A DNA stretch of 55,770 nt, taken from the NCBI GenBank assembly GCA_902560445.1, contig CACELO010000006.1, forward strand, positions 1 through 55,770. Direction: 5' to 3'. The notes under the pieces are model-generated. The model ran no database searches, was not told the origin of the DNA, and was given only the letters and a program-made list of their open reading frames with translations. This DNA is from an uncultured Candidatus Poseidoniales archaeon (lineage in GTDB: Archaea > Thermoplasmatota > Poseidoniia > Poseidoniales > Thalassarchaeaceae). The stretch's first letter is position 1. Each line of letters opens with the position of its first letter. Shown piece after piece: positions 15,743-23,542 of the stretch. Position numbers and translations under genes: made by a program.

Positions 15743-18700
15743 TCAGTCTTCTTCAATTTTCTTTGGAGCACCCTTTTTTGCATTTGACTTGCGAGCTCCT
15801 TCAGGTCGCTTTCTTCGTCTCTTAGCACCCTCTGGTGGCCTTCTTGCTCTCTTGACTTTTGGAGCAGTTTTACTCTTACCTTGAGTCATCAGGAACCCTC
15901 CAATTGCAAGGACTACTAAAGCAACTCCAGCAATTGCAACTATTGGTATTTCGCTATCATCGTCGACGATACAGGAAGATTGACCTTCTTCTGGTTGAGA
16001 TTCTCCTGAAGGGCAAAGTATTTGCTGAGAAGAACCAGATGATTCCACGAAATATCCTCTACTAGCAAGAATACAACTTTCCTTGCCAAATAATGGCTGG
16101 TATGTCCCTGCTGAACAAGGAGTTTGCTCACTAGAACCGACTGAAGATACTATGTGTCCTGGATCGGATTGTTGACAGCTTGATTGACCTGTAATACTTT
16201 GGAAACTTCCAACCTCACATGGTACTTGTTCAGTCGCCCCAAATCCATCTACAAAATGTCCCTCATCGGCTTCTAGACACGATGATTGACCTGTATCTGG
16301 TTGGTATGTACCTGGGTCACAATTCTCAACTGTCAAGGAACCAGACTCTGCAGAATATTGTCCAGCAGGTGAATCCAAACAATCCGTTTGGCCTGTGTCC
16401 CATTGGTATGTACCAGGGAGGCATTCTGTTTGTCCTATTGCAGCATTCTCAGAAACAAAGTTACCTGGCGATGCTGAAATACAATCTGTACTTCCTGAGT
16501 TTGGTTGATAACTTCCAGGCATACATTCCTCCTGTTGTGAGGAGCCATCGAATCTGACGATATGACCAGGATCGGCATCTGTACAGGATGAAGCACCTTC
16601 TTCTGAAGTGTATGTTCCTGCAAGACATTCTAGTTGTACTGTTGATCCCATCTCTGGAACATAGTAACCTAGTGATGCATCAGTACAGGTAACTATTGCA
16701 TTTTCAGTTGAATAGGTGCCAACTGGACACTCCGTTTGACTTGATGAACCCGTGCTGGGAACATGGTATCCCGGTTCCGATGGATTACAAGATGTGCTTC
16801 CCATTTGATCTTCGAAATATCCTTGCTCACAAGGAATCATATTCGAAGATCCTGAGTCTGGATTGTAATGACCAATATCGGTCATCAAACAACTATCTTG
16901 TCCAGAGAGTGGTTGATATTCACCTGGAAGACATGCCGATTGGGTTGCGGAAAGATTCGTTGCTACGATATACCCTGGGTCTGCTTCCTTACACTCAACC
17001 AAACCCCGTACATCTGCATAGGTACCCGGTTGACAGTCTGTTTGTTGAGTAGCTCCTTCCTGACTGACGTAATTTCCTAAATTTGCTCTCCAACAAAGAG
17101 TCTTTTCTGAAGCTGGTTGGAATGTACCTGCCTCACAAATAGTCTGGGTGGACTGTCCTTCACTTGGTACGTAGTAGCCCGGTTGACTAGAAATACAATT
17201 CGCCTGACCCTCCAAAGATTGGTAAGTTCCAGGATTACAAGGGGTTGGAGATGTTGAAGCTTGATCACCATTGTAATGTCCGATTGGAGTGATATGGCAG
17301 GATGATTGGCCAGATGCATTTTGATATGCCCCTAAACCACAAGGAGTCTGGTCCAATGATGACGAATTAGGAACATAGAATCCAGGATCTGCTTGATCGC
17401 AGGATGATTGGCCAGCATTTGGTTGGTAAGTTCCCAAAGAGCAAGGGATTTCGTAGGTCATATTCGAATTCGGCACGTAATGACCTGGGGAGGCATCGTT
17501 GCAGGTCTCATCTGCGACTATCAAATATTGACCTGGTGGACAAACTGGAGTACCAAGTGGTGTGCGGTCAAATATGGATAAAGTTCCATCATTATCAAGG
17601 TCTCTATCAGAAAGTAGAACATAAGCTGAAGCAGAACCTTGTCCTGAGAGATTCACCCAAGCTGGTATGTCACTGTCTACGGGCTCCCAACCAAATGACA
17701 CATCAGGATTCATGACTTGTCCTAAACCTAACTGGCCACGAGCATGACCGCCCCAGCACCATAACGAACCGTTTGTTGCAACAGCACAAGTATGGTCTTG
17801 ACCAGCAGATATCGCGGCAAACTCAATCCCGGCGGGGACACTTACCGCTACTGGACTGCTGGGGTGATTGTGCTCCCAATTCGCCTCTCCTGTATTTGGA
17901 ACGGATGTTCCATCACCAATCTGGCCCTCTGTATTATTCCCCCAGCACCAAGTGCTGTGATCGTCTAGGATTGTGCATGTATGCCTCACACCAGATGATA
18001 TTGATATGGCAGTTCGTCCTGCTGGTAATGGAACGTAATTACCTGTCGTCGAAGTATTCGAATGAGTACCGTCGCCTAATTGTCCGTTTCTACCTCCTCC
18101 CCAACAAAACACACTTCCGTTATCTAGAATGGAGCAAGCATGACCTCCTCCTAGTGAGATTGCGGAAAGAGTCCTATTCGGAGGAATTATTGTAATTGGT
18201 GCAGGAGTTGGATGCGAGAATTGGCCATAATCATAATTTCCATTACCAAGTTGTCCGTTGGCGTTTTTACCCCAACACATTCCAGTTCGGTCTTCTAATA
18301 TGACACATGCGAAATTCCATCCCATAGATAGCGCAATGGCCGATTGATTGTTAGGAATCAAAACTTTTGTTGGTGATATAACAGGGTTCGGGGATGTAGT
18401 GGTGTTCGTCCCTGTCTGTCCAAATGGATCGTTTCTTCCCCAGCACCAAACTGATTGGTCATCTGCAATCATACAGCTGGTATCTGCTCCTGCTTCAACA
18501 TGTAGAGCTGTTCTGTTTGGAGGCATGTAGCCAATATTCCCTCTAACTGTGTCTGTACTGATAATCCCCTGTCCTAATTCTCCATATTCATTGGTCCCCC
18601 ACGAATTTATTGCACCATTGGTCTGTACTGACACTGTATGGAATCCAAAAGAGCCAAGGGATTTTGTCAAACCAGTTCCAGAATCATATTGTACAAAATA

Positions 18701-19033
18701 CGGCTCGTAGGTTTCAGTCCAGTTACCTATTCCAGTGTAGCCGTTATTCCAGGAACTTGCACCCCAGCATTTTGTTCTGCTGTTAACCCAAGAAGGAATT
18801 TTCATGTTCACACACGTATATTCGATGGAGGATACTAGAACTGTTTCGGTATATATCGAGCCAGCTTGGAATCCTGTCAAATTTTGATTAGAGGAATGTG
18901 TGCTTTCTACGACTTTCTCATCTGCTAGTTTCTGTTCTGTGTTGGTATCTATCCCAAAGGATGCAGATAGTCCAAGCAGTAATGCTGTAAGTGCTAAACA
19001 GAGGTAGATTCGTCGACTAAAGGGCCTGTTCAT
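15743..19033 (-). CDS. Large exported surface protein: RCC1-type propeller plus about 15 cysteine repeats and C-terminal anchor
   Basis: A 1096-residue secreted protein. It has a signal peptide at residues 5-27. About 40 to 460 carry roughly seven RCC1-type propeller units, for example CWGKNANGQLGNG, CWGGGRNGQLGDG and CWGNNTEGQIGDG. From about 495 to 1020 run some fifteen copies of a 33-34 residue unit with the pattern CxxGTYQPxxGQSSC followed by PGHYVxxxGS, as in eukaryotic GCC2/GCC3 (ephrin-receptor-like) cysteine-rich repeats. A single membrane helix (IVAIAGVALVVLAIGGFLM) and a tail dense in Lys/Arg end the protein. The topology is outside-in: propeller and stalk exposed, basic tail in the cytoplasm. 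Two Cys per unit suggest extensive disulfides. Ligand and function unknown; an adhesion or surface-recognition role is inference. Base composition is A+T rich compared with the helicase genes. Confidence 0.85.
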   Translation of the reverse strand: MNRPFSRRIYLCLALTALLLGLSASFGIDTNTEQKLADEKVVESTHSSNQNLTGFQAGSIYTETVLVSSIEYTCVNMKIPSWVNSRTKCWGASSWNNGYTGIGNWTETYEPYFVQYDSGTGLTKSLGSFGFHTVSVQTNGAINSWGTNEYGELGQGIISTDTVRGNIGYMPPNRTALHVEAGADTSCMIADDQSVWCWGRNDPFGQTGTNTTTSPNPVISPTKVLIPNNQSAIALSMGWNFACVILEDRTGMCWGKNANGQLGNGNYDYGQFSHPTPAPITIIPPNRTLSAISLGGGHACSILDNGSVFCWGGGRNGQLGDGTHSNTSTTGNYVPLPAGRTAISISSGVRHTCTILDDHSTWCWGNNTEGQIGDGTSVPNTGEANWEHNHPSSPVAVSVPAGIEFAAISAGQDHTCAVATNGSLWCWGGHARGQLGLGQVMNPDVSFGWEPVDSDIPAWVNLSGQGSASAYVLLSDRDLDNDGTLSIFDRTPLGTPVCPPGQYLIVADETCNDASPGHYVPNSNMTYEIPCSLGTYQPNAGQSSCDQADPGFYVPNSSSLDQTPCGLGAYQNASGQSSCHITPIGHYNGDQASTSPTPCNPGTYQSLEGQANCISSQPGYYVPSEGQSTQTICEAGTFQPASEKTLCWRANLGNYVSQEGATQQTDCQPGTYADVRGLVECKEADPGYIVATNLSATQSACLPGEYQPLSGQDSCLMTDIGHYNPDSGSSNMIPCEQGYFEDQMGSTSCNPSEPGYHVPSTGSSSQTECPVGTYSTENAIVTCTDASLGYYVPEMGSTVQLECLAGTYTSEEGASSCTDADPGHIVRFDGSSQQEECMPGSYQPNSGSTDCISASPGNFVSENAAIGQTECLPGTYQWDTGQTDCLDSPAGQYSAESGSLTVENCDPGTYQPDTGQSSCLEADEGHFVDGFGATEQVPCEVGSFQSITGQSSCQQSDPGHIVSSVGSSEQTPCSAGTYQPLFGKESCILASRGYFVESSGSSQQILCPSGESQPEEGQSSCIVDDDSEIPIVAIAGVALVVLAIGGFLMTQGKSKTAPKVKRARRPPEGAKRRRKRPEGARKSNAKKGAPKKIEED
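15971..17542 (-). repeat. Tandem cysteine-repeat array (coding)
   Basis: About fifteen imperfect tandem units of about 100 bases each, plus one divergent first unit, inside the large surface-protein gene. Each encodes a C...C pair separated by 13 residues with the core GTYQPxxGQSSC and a spacer PGHYVxxxGSSxQ. Copies have diverged clearly at the DNA level, so the array is old rather than a recent expansion; the best-kept words are those coding for GTYQP and GQSSC. Confidence 0.85.
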
Positions 19034-19158
19034 ACTGAGGCGACAGTGGCAGAATCCCTTAACGCTTTGTTAGGCATGTACTCGGGATTAGAAAGTAGGA
19101 CGGTCAAACTCATTTGTGTGCAGCTTCACGGAGGTGCGTTACAGGGGGAACCGGCATA

Positions 19159-20433
19159 GTGAAGAGTTCAGATCAAACTAATGATTTACAGGTTGAATCT
19201 TTCCTTTCAGACAACTGTCCACCTATGGGGATTTACGAAACTCTCTATGCATTCAAAGATACTTTTGGTAGTTTCATGGGGACAAAAGGAACTCATCCCT
19301 GGTCGCAAGGTTTTCCGCTTACAACTCCGCTAGAGAAATTCGGTGGACCGGCACTTCCTGATAGTGTCGAAGTTACATGGGAAGACCGATTCTATCCCAA
19401 GGCTTGGGGGCATCCGGAATTACGAGAAGCAATCGTTGACTATTACAATTCGAGATACAAATCGTCTATTACTCCAGATAACGTCATGGTCTTCGCTGGA
19501 GGAAGACCTGGAATATACACGGTAATGGCCTTCCTAAAAGAACACGTCAAGGTTAGAATTGGTAACATAGAATGGCCGGCATATCTCGATATTCTAACAC
19601 AAACAAATACCGAATACGACATTGTACCTTTCACCAAAGAGAATGATTTCCATCCGAGTAATTCAGAATACTTCGATCGAGAAGGAGTTAGTGAAGGAAC
19701 GGGACTATTGCCAGTAATTTCTAACCCTCAGAATCCATCAGGTCAAACCCGTTCTGGAGAAGAGTTGCGTGAACTAATCGAAATAGCAGAAAAATCTGGT
19801 AATGGAATTCTTCTGGATGAAGCCTACGAGATGTTCCACACACCATCTGTTAGTGGAATCGAGTTTGTGCAAGACCTCGATAACAGCAACGTATTCCTTG
19901 CTGGCGCTTGTACCAAAGGCTTGCAATCACCAGGAATCCGGATTGGATGGATTATCGCTAGCAAGACCAACATAGAGACTATGGCAAATTACTCTAGCTT
20001 TGGAATGGGTGGCGTAAGCCATCCCTCACAACACTATGCTGTTATGCTATTAGAGTCAAGTCGAGTCAAAAAGGCTAGGGCTGCCGTAGAACAACATTAC
20101 AACTGGCAGAGAGAAAGATACGGTAAGGCATTCGAAGAAATGGGGCTTGGAGTTTACACTGGTAATGGAGGATTCTATCATTGGCTCGAATTACCAGAGG
20201 GAATGAATAGTGAGGAATTGAACAAACGCTTATTCAAACACGGAGCAGCAATTCTATGCGCTAAAGATTGTGATATGGCAAGACCTCATTCAAAGGATCC
20301 GAGTTATCAAACGCCGTATTCTCGATTCTTCAGATTTTCATTCGGCCCCTTACTACCAGAGACCTTTGAATCGGACATCAAACTGTTTCGGGAAGTGTAT
20401 GAAGAATACAAGCGAGACGCTGGAGTCGAGTGA
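19159..20433 (+). CDS. Class I/II PLP-dependent aminotransferase
   Basis: A fold-type I aminotransferase of 424 residues. Motifs: the substrate-side ISNPQNPSGQTRSGEEL (usual NPxNPTG), ILLDEAYEMFH with the PLP-binding Asp and Tyr, the Schiff-base lysine in GACTKGLQSPGIRIGW, and the phosphate or carboxylate arginine near FRFSFGP at the end. The donor and acceptor cannot be told from sequence. The GTG at 19159 is preferred because AGGGGGAA lies 8 bases before it; a TTG at 19114 is also in frame. The gene converges on the cysteine-dioxygenase-like gene, the stops being 23 bases apart. A role in handling cysteine sulfinate is possible from context but unproven. Confidence 0.85.
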   Translation: MKSSDQTNDLQVESFLSDNCPPMGIYETLYAFKDTFGSFMGTKGTHPWSQGFPLTTPLEKFGGPALPDSVEVTWEDRFYPKAWGHPELREAIVDYYNSRYKSSITPDNVMVFAGGRPGIYTVMAFLKEHVKVRIGNIEWPAYLDILTQTNTEYDIVPFTKENDFHPSNSEYFDREGVSEGTGLLPVISNPQNPSGQTRSGEELRELIEIAEKSGNGILLDEAYEMFHTPSVSGIEFVQDLDNSNVFLAGACTKGLQSPGIRIGWIIASKTNIETMANYSSFGMGGVSHPSQHYAVMLLESSRVKKARAAVEQHYNWQRERYGKAFEEMGLGVYTGNGGFYHWLELPEGMNSEELNKRLFKHGAAILCAKDCDMARPHSKDPSYQTPYSRFFRFSFGPLLPETFESDIKLFREVYEEYKRDAGVE

Positions 20434-20451
20434 AATCTGGCTAACCCTCTT

Positions 20452-20466
20452 GACCGCTACGCGGTC
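20452..20466. terminator. Hairpin between convergent genes, TAC triloop
   Basis: GACCGC-TAC-GCGGTC, a perfect 6-bp stem, lies between and partly within the ends of the convergent aminotransferase and dioxygenase genes. Its symmetry would serve as a bidirectional 3'-end element. No long T-run is attached, so termination activity is inferred. Confidence 0.45.
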
Positions 20467-21077
20467 GGCTCGGGAGCTGGTTCGTATAGGCTGTAAGCGT
20501 GAAGAGGGGGGCTGTAGACATGGACATTTATCAGCTGTGAATTTGAGTCATTAGAAACACGGTGTATGTCGGGTTCTTCAGCTGCACAAACTTCCCCGGG
20601 TTTGTAAGTGCGGACTTCGACTGGGTAGGCAAGACCTTCGTCATTTAATTGATAAATCGTCTCTGTAGAGACGCCGTCGGCGATTAGGAATGCACAGTCA
20701 GAGCCGACGTGATCGTGAATTGGAGTATCTTGACCGGGTGTCCAACAGATTGCAACGAGTTCGTAGAACTCGGTTTTCTTGATTACGTTACGCTGATATC
20801 CATCATCGGCGTAGCCGATGCATTCTCGAAGTGCATCAAGGTTGATGTTCATTCCCTTGAGGTGAGTATCGAGTTCTGGTAGTCCAGGACGTCGATTTAT
20901 AGTATCCAACCAATCAACCAGGCCTGTAAGGCCTGAACATTCAGAAAGCAGGTTTTTTCGTGCCTCTGAACCGAGTTCTACCTGCACCACCATAGGTGGT
21001 GAGATAAGGTTCGGATTATTGACGGTTGCCGAATCGGTGCATAGCACCGACTGATTTTCTGATATACTTGATATCAT
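20457..21077 (-). CDS. Cysteine dioxygenase-like cupin
   Basis: A 206-residue cupin resembling type I cysteine dioxygenase. The metal motif is CWTPGQDTPIHDHVGSDCAF (two His of the 3-His iron site), with the third His in EPDIHRVSN, and a late HVYSPPLHAYSLYEP supplies the Tyr-containing end typical of the family. The reaction is O2-dependent oxidation of cysteine to cysteine sulfinate, or of a related thiol for other thiol dioxygenases. Bacterial-type enzymes of about 200 residues have this length. The first 28 residues are poorly conserved in appearance, so a second ATG at 20993 remains possible. Upstream lies an inverted repeat and a TTTTAATACA element (complement of 21121-21130) that may be the promoter. 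It is an aerobic enzyme, consistent with life in oxic surface water. Confidence 0.75.
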   Translation of the reverse strand: MISSISENQSVLCTDSATVNNPNLISPPMVVQVELGSEARKNLLSECSGLTGLVDWLDTINRRPGLPELDTHLKGMNINLDALRECIGYADDGYQRNVIKKTEFYELVAICWTPGQDTPIHDHVGSDCAFLIADGVSTETIYQLNDEGLAYPVEVRTYKPGEVCAAEEPDIHRVSNDSNSQLINVHVYSPPLHAYSLYEPAPEPTA

Positions 21078-21088
21078 CTGTGTTATCA

Positions 21089-21106
21089 GGTGTTACCAGC
21101 AACACC
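21089..21106. promoter_or_regulatory. Inverted repeat GGTGTT-N6-AACACC in a divergent promoter region
   Basis: A perfect 6-bp inverted repeat with a 6-base spacer lies 12 bases upstream of the dioxygenase start, between divergently transcribed genes. An A+T-rich TATA-like element for the minus strand follows at about 21118-21130, so the repeat would sit near or just after the transcription start. An operator or 5'-leader hairpin are both possible. Confidence 0.35.
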
Positions 21107-21217
21107 GGTATTCGGAAAAATGTATTAAAATCGAGTTTTTTTTCCGGTTTCTATCAGTTCCGATTAAATAGTCGCCGAATAGCGCGAGAACGCTCGCTAA
21201 GGCGAGGAGGAAATAAT

Positions 21218-21805
21218 ATGGAAATGGATTGGAAAACGAACATGGCAGAACTTGGCGGCGCCTTCATGGTGTCGTGGCTGGTTCTCGGTGAAATGGGCGA
21301 CGATGGGAACATGCTGATGGCTGGATTGCTGTTGGCTGTTGCCATGGCAGCCATGGCAGGAGCACACGTTCTGCCTATGTTCACCTGGATCAGTGCAATG
21401 ACTGGTGATCTGCAAGACACAGATGCGTGGATGGGTAATGTCATGCGCTTGATAATGCAGATGGTAGGTGCTGGAGCAGCACTTGCTCTAATGGGAGACG
21501 GTACCGTTGAAGCGGCTACTGAAGCCCCAGAAATGTGGGCCTTTGACCTATGGCCAATGCTGACGATGCTTGCTGGTGGTGCAATAATTGCAACAGTAGC
21601 TAGTAGGTGTGATGGCTGGATGACTGCATTCGCTGTAGTCGCTCTAGCAGCATACCTAGGTGCTGGATTCGATGGTGCTAACGGTATGGCTGCTGAGGTA
21701 ATGGGTGGCGGTGCTATTCCTGAGATGGCAAGCCACTGGATTATTGACGGTGTCGTAATCGGCCTTGGTGCAATGCTCGGCGGAATGCTCGAAGAACAAC
21801 TTTGA
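21218..21805 (+). CDS. Divergent aquaporin/MIP-fold membrane protein with altered NPA boxes
   Basis: 195 residues with six hydrophobic segments in two halves. Half one: LGGAFMVSWLVLGE (helix 1), then AGAHVLPMFTWISAMTGD where aquaporins have SGAHxNPAVTxGxxxxG, then RLIMQMVGAGAALAL (usual YxxAQxxGA). Half two: GFDGANGMAAEVMGGG where aquaporins have SxNPARSxGP, and SHWIIDGVVIGLGAMLGGMLE (usual HWxYWVGPxxGAxxxxxxY). The overall register fits the MIP family, but both NPA triads are replaced (LPM and NGM). Selectivity cannot be inferred; loss of the canonical asparagines would change the pore centre. The start ATG is fixed by GAGGAGG 7 bases upstream; a GATTAAATAG element at about 21162-21171 may be the promoter. 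The protein is Met rich. The MIP assignment is by eye. Confidence 0.6.
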   Translation: MEMDWKTNMAELGGAFMVSWLVLGEMGDDGNMLMAGLLLAVAMAAMAGAHVLPMFTWISAMTGDLQDTDAWMGNVMRLIMQMVGAGAALALMGDGTVEAATEAPEMWAFDLWPMLTMLAGGAIIATVASRCDGWMTAFAVVALAAYLGAGFDGANGMAAEVMGGGAIPEMASHWIIDGVVIGLGAMLGGMLEEQL

Positions 21806-21935
21806 ACACTGAATCAATAATTTAGATTCTGGAATACGTAAGGCAGGTTGGGGGACTCCGGTCCCTCAATCTCGCCGATTATTCTCAATTAGCCCATAGG
21901 GCGCTCGCTCTGTGGTGCTTCTTTTGTTTCGGATT

Positions 21936-22280
21936 TCATCCAACCAGTTGTAGGTCTCCGGTTATCTTGTCTATCTCAGACCTAGATCCTGGGCCTATCC
22001 CGACTACAGTAACGGTTCCTGGAGGAATCTCTGTATGTCCTGCATCTTTGACCAAATAGCAGACTAACCCCGCTTTCTTTGCATGAGCCAGTATCTTTCG
22101 GAGTGATTCTTCATCTGGTGCTTTGCAGACTATCTTCCTTGCACCCTCTCTGCGGTAGCGATCAAGAGAACGTGGTGATTCTTTCTTTGCTCGAAGTGCA
22201 CACTCCATCACTGCATGACCACACTGTGCTGCCAATTTGCCCTTGGATAACTTGAGGTCTGCTCGGGTCACTAGGACCAT
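21936..22280 (-). CDS. pth2: Peptidyl-tRNA hydrolase, Pth2 type
   Basis: A 114-residue enzyme of the archaeal/eukaryotic Pth2 family, which releases peptides from stalled peptidyl-tRNA. It shows VLVTRADLKLSKGKLAAQCGHA (read as LKLSKGKLAAQCGHA, the catalytic N-terminal signature with Lys and His), then KIVCKAPDE, AGLVCYLVKDAGHTEIPPGT and VVGIGPG at the end. The ATG at 22280 gives the standard family length and begins exactly at the first strand; an in-frame GTG at 22310 would overlap the preceding ECF gene. It lies 10 bases after that gene's stop on the same strand. Confidence 0.93.
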   Translation of the reverse strand: MVLVTRADLKLSKGKLAAQCGHAVMECALRAKKESPRSLDRYRREGARKIVCKAPDEESLRKILAHAKKAGLVCYLVKDAGHTEIPPGTVTVVGIGPGSRSEIDKITGDLQLVG

Positions 22281-22290
22281 GGTGATTTCA

Positions 22291-22944
22291 TCAGTTGGTG
22301 ACAACTTCACTCACCGCACGACCTCTATTGGTAGTTCTATGACGTGACATGATGTCACCAAGAGGATTGGCAAGTAAAATCACAAATGCGGCATTTCCGA
22401 GAGCGTGGAACATATCAAACAGAAGCCCGTTCACCAGATATGGGTAAAAAGTAGAGATATCGTGGTTTAATAGTATACTTGCAGATACTATCCAATCAAA
22501 GGCAAATGCCGAGACTACTGAAAAAACCATTAGCCTATTCAGTGCTATTTTACCATCAATCAATAATTTGTCAGCAAAAACCGAACCCCCTATACCTACA
22601 ACACTCCAACCTACGACTTGGAAAACAGTCCAAGGACCATGTCCAAGCGATATCATATTCGTACTTAGGGCGACCACTCCAGATACTGCAATTGCCCATG
22701 GATAGCGGTAGTATATCCCAACCAGAATTATCGTGACAGTCACTGGTTGGATATTAGGCAATGGTTGGAGTAGTATTCTTCCTGCGATACAAAAGACCGT
22801 TACTAATGCTAGAACCAGTAAAGGATTAGAGTGCTGTATTTTCTTTTCACCTTTCAGAATAGCAAATACTAGTGAAGACAATATTGCTATGTTCACAACC
22901 AAATCCTGTTCAGGGGTAAGGGCGAAGTTGTGAAAATCGTACAT
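22291..22944 (-). CDS. ECF-type transporter substrate-binding (S) component, probable vitamin uptake
   Basis: A 217-residue integral membrane protein with about six hydrophobic segments. The stretch RILLQPLPNIQPVTVTIILVG is split here as GRILLQPLPNIQPVT and TIILVGIYY; the PNIQP word and the following glycine-rich helices resemble S components of energy-coupling-factor importers. The ATG has AGGAGGGGG about 5 bases upstream. The DUF4430 lipoprotein gene lies just upstream on the same strand, 72 bases away. In other prokaryotes DUF4430 proteins accompany ECF systems, so the pair may import cobalamin or another vitamin; substrate is inference. No EcfA or EcfT gene is in the window, so a shared module elsewhere would be needed. 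Confidence 0.65.
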   Translation of the reverse strand: MYDFHNFALTPEQDLVVNIAILSSLVFAILKGEKKIQHSNPLLVLALVTVFCIAGRILLQPLPNIQPVTVTIILVGIYYRYPWAIAVSGVVALSTNMISLGHGPWTVFQVVGWSVVGIGGSVFADKLLIDGKIALNRLMVFSVVSAFAFDWIVSASILLNHDISTFYPYLVNGLLFDMFHALGNAAFVILLANPLGDIMSRHRTTNRGRAVSEVVTN

Positions 22945-23015
22945 AAAGCCCCCTCCTGATGGTCACTTCATAGTACTTCTTGGAGAAATAACTTAGAAAT
23001 TATTCCTCATTAATA

Positions 23016-23480
23016 CTAAGCGGACGGGGTTAATACCCAACTCAGGTGAGTATCATTGGTAATTAGGTAGCTTGATGCCCCAACTTGGGCCATCTCTCCA
23101 TCATGATAAAAGCCCCAATATGTCGACCAATCATCGGCTCCAGAAACGCCATCGATTGTATGAATAAAAGCGCCCATTCCAACGTAATAAGTTACGTCAA
23201 TAGTGAAGTTTTCTCTAAGTTGCAGAGCTTCCATTACCCTGTATGCAGAGACATTAGGTGCGACTAATATTGGATCAAATGTAATACTGCCATTAATCAG
23301 TCTGTCTTCTAAATTCGTTGTCTGGTTACCCTGGTCAACAAAATCTAAAGTCATCACAACACTGAGTTCTCCGATTTCGTCCTCCCCTAGTGGTTCAGTC
23401 TCCGATGTACAACCAGCAAGGGTTGAAGATAGGAAAATTAGTAGTGAAATCGAAATTACGGCTTTAAACTGTTTAGGCAT
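23016..23480 (-). CDS. DUF4430 (transcobalamin C-terminal-like) lipoprotein
   Basis: A 154-residue exported lipoprotein: signal helix at residues 7-20, lipobox TLAGC with Cys at about 23, an acidic linker, then a DUF4430-type domain. Family-like words are VSAYRVMEALQLR, YYVGMGAFIHTIDGV and the terminal WSTYWGFYHDGEMAQVGASS, followed by a hydrophobic strand. DUF4430 is related to the C-terminal beta domain of transcobalamin/intrinsic factor, which covers bound cobalamin. Placed directly before an ECF S component gene, it may be a surface ligand-capture protein for it. Vitamin identity is not shown by sequence. Confidence 0.75.
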   Translation of the reverse strand: MPKQFKAVISISLLIFLSSTLAGCTSETEPLGEDEIGELSVVMTLDFVDQGNQTTNLEDRLINGSITFDPILVAPNVSAYRVMEALQLRENFTIDVTYYVGMGAFIHTIDGVSGADDWSTYWGFYHDGEMAQVGASSYLITNDTHLSWVLTPSA

Positions 23481-23542
23481 GGAAATTCTCTGAGATAAAT
23501 TGAGTCTAATAAGTTAGTTGATAATGCACTTCCGATGAAATA

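Noticed and set aside
15971-17542. Regular repeats of about 100 bases suggesting a CRISPR-like or satellite array
   Set aside because: The repeats lie in frame inside one long gene, vary at most positions and encode a regular two-cysteine protein unit; there are no identical repeats with unique spacers.
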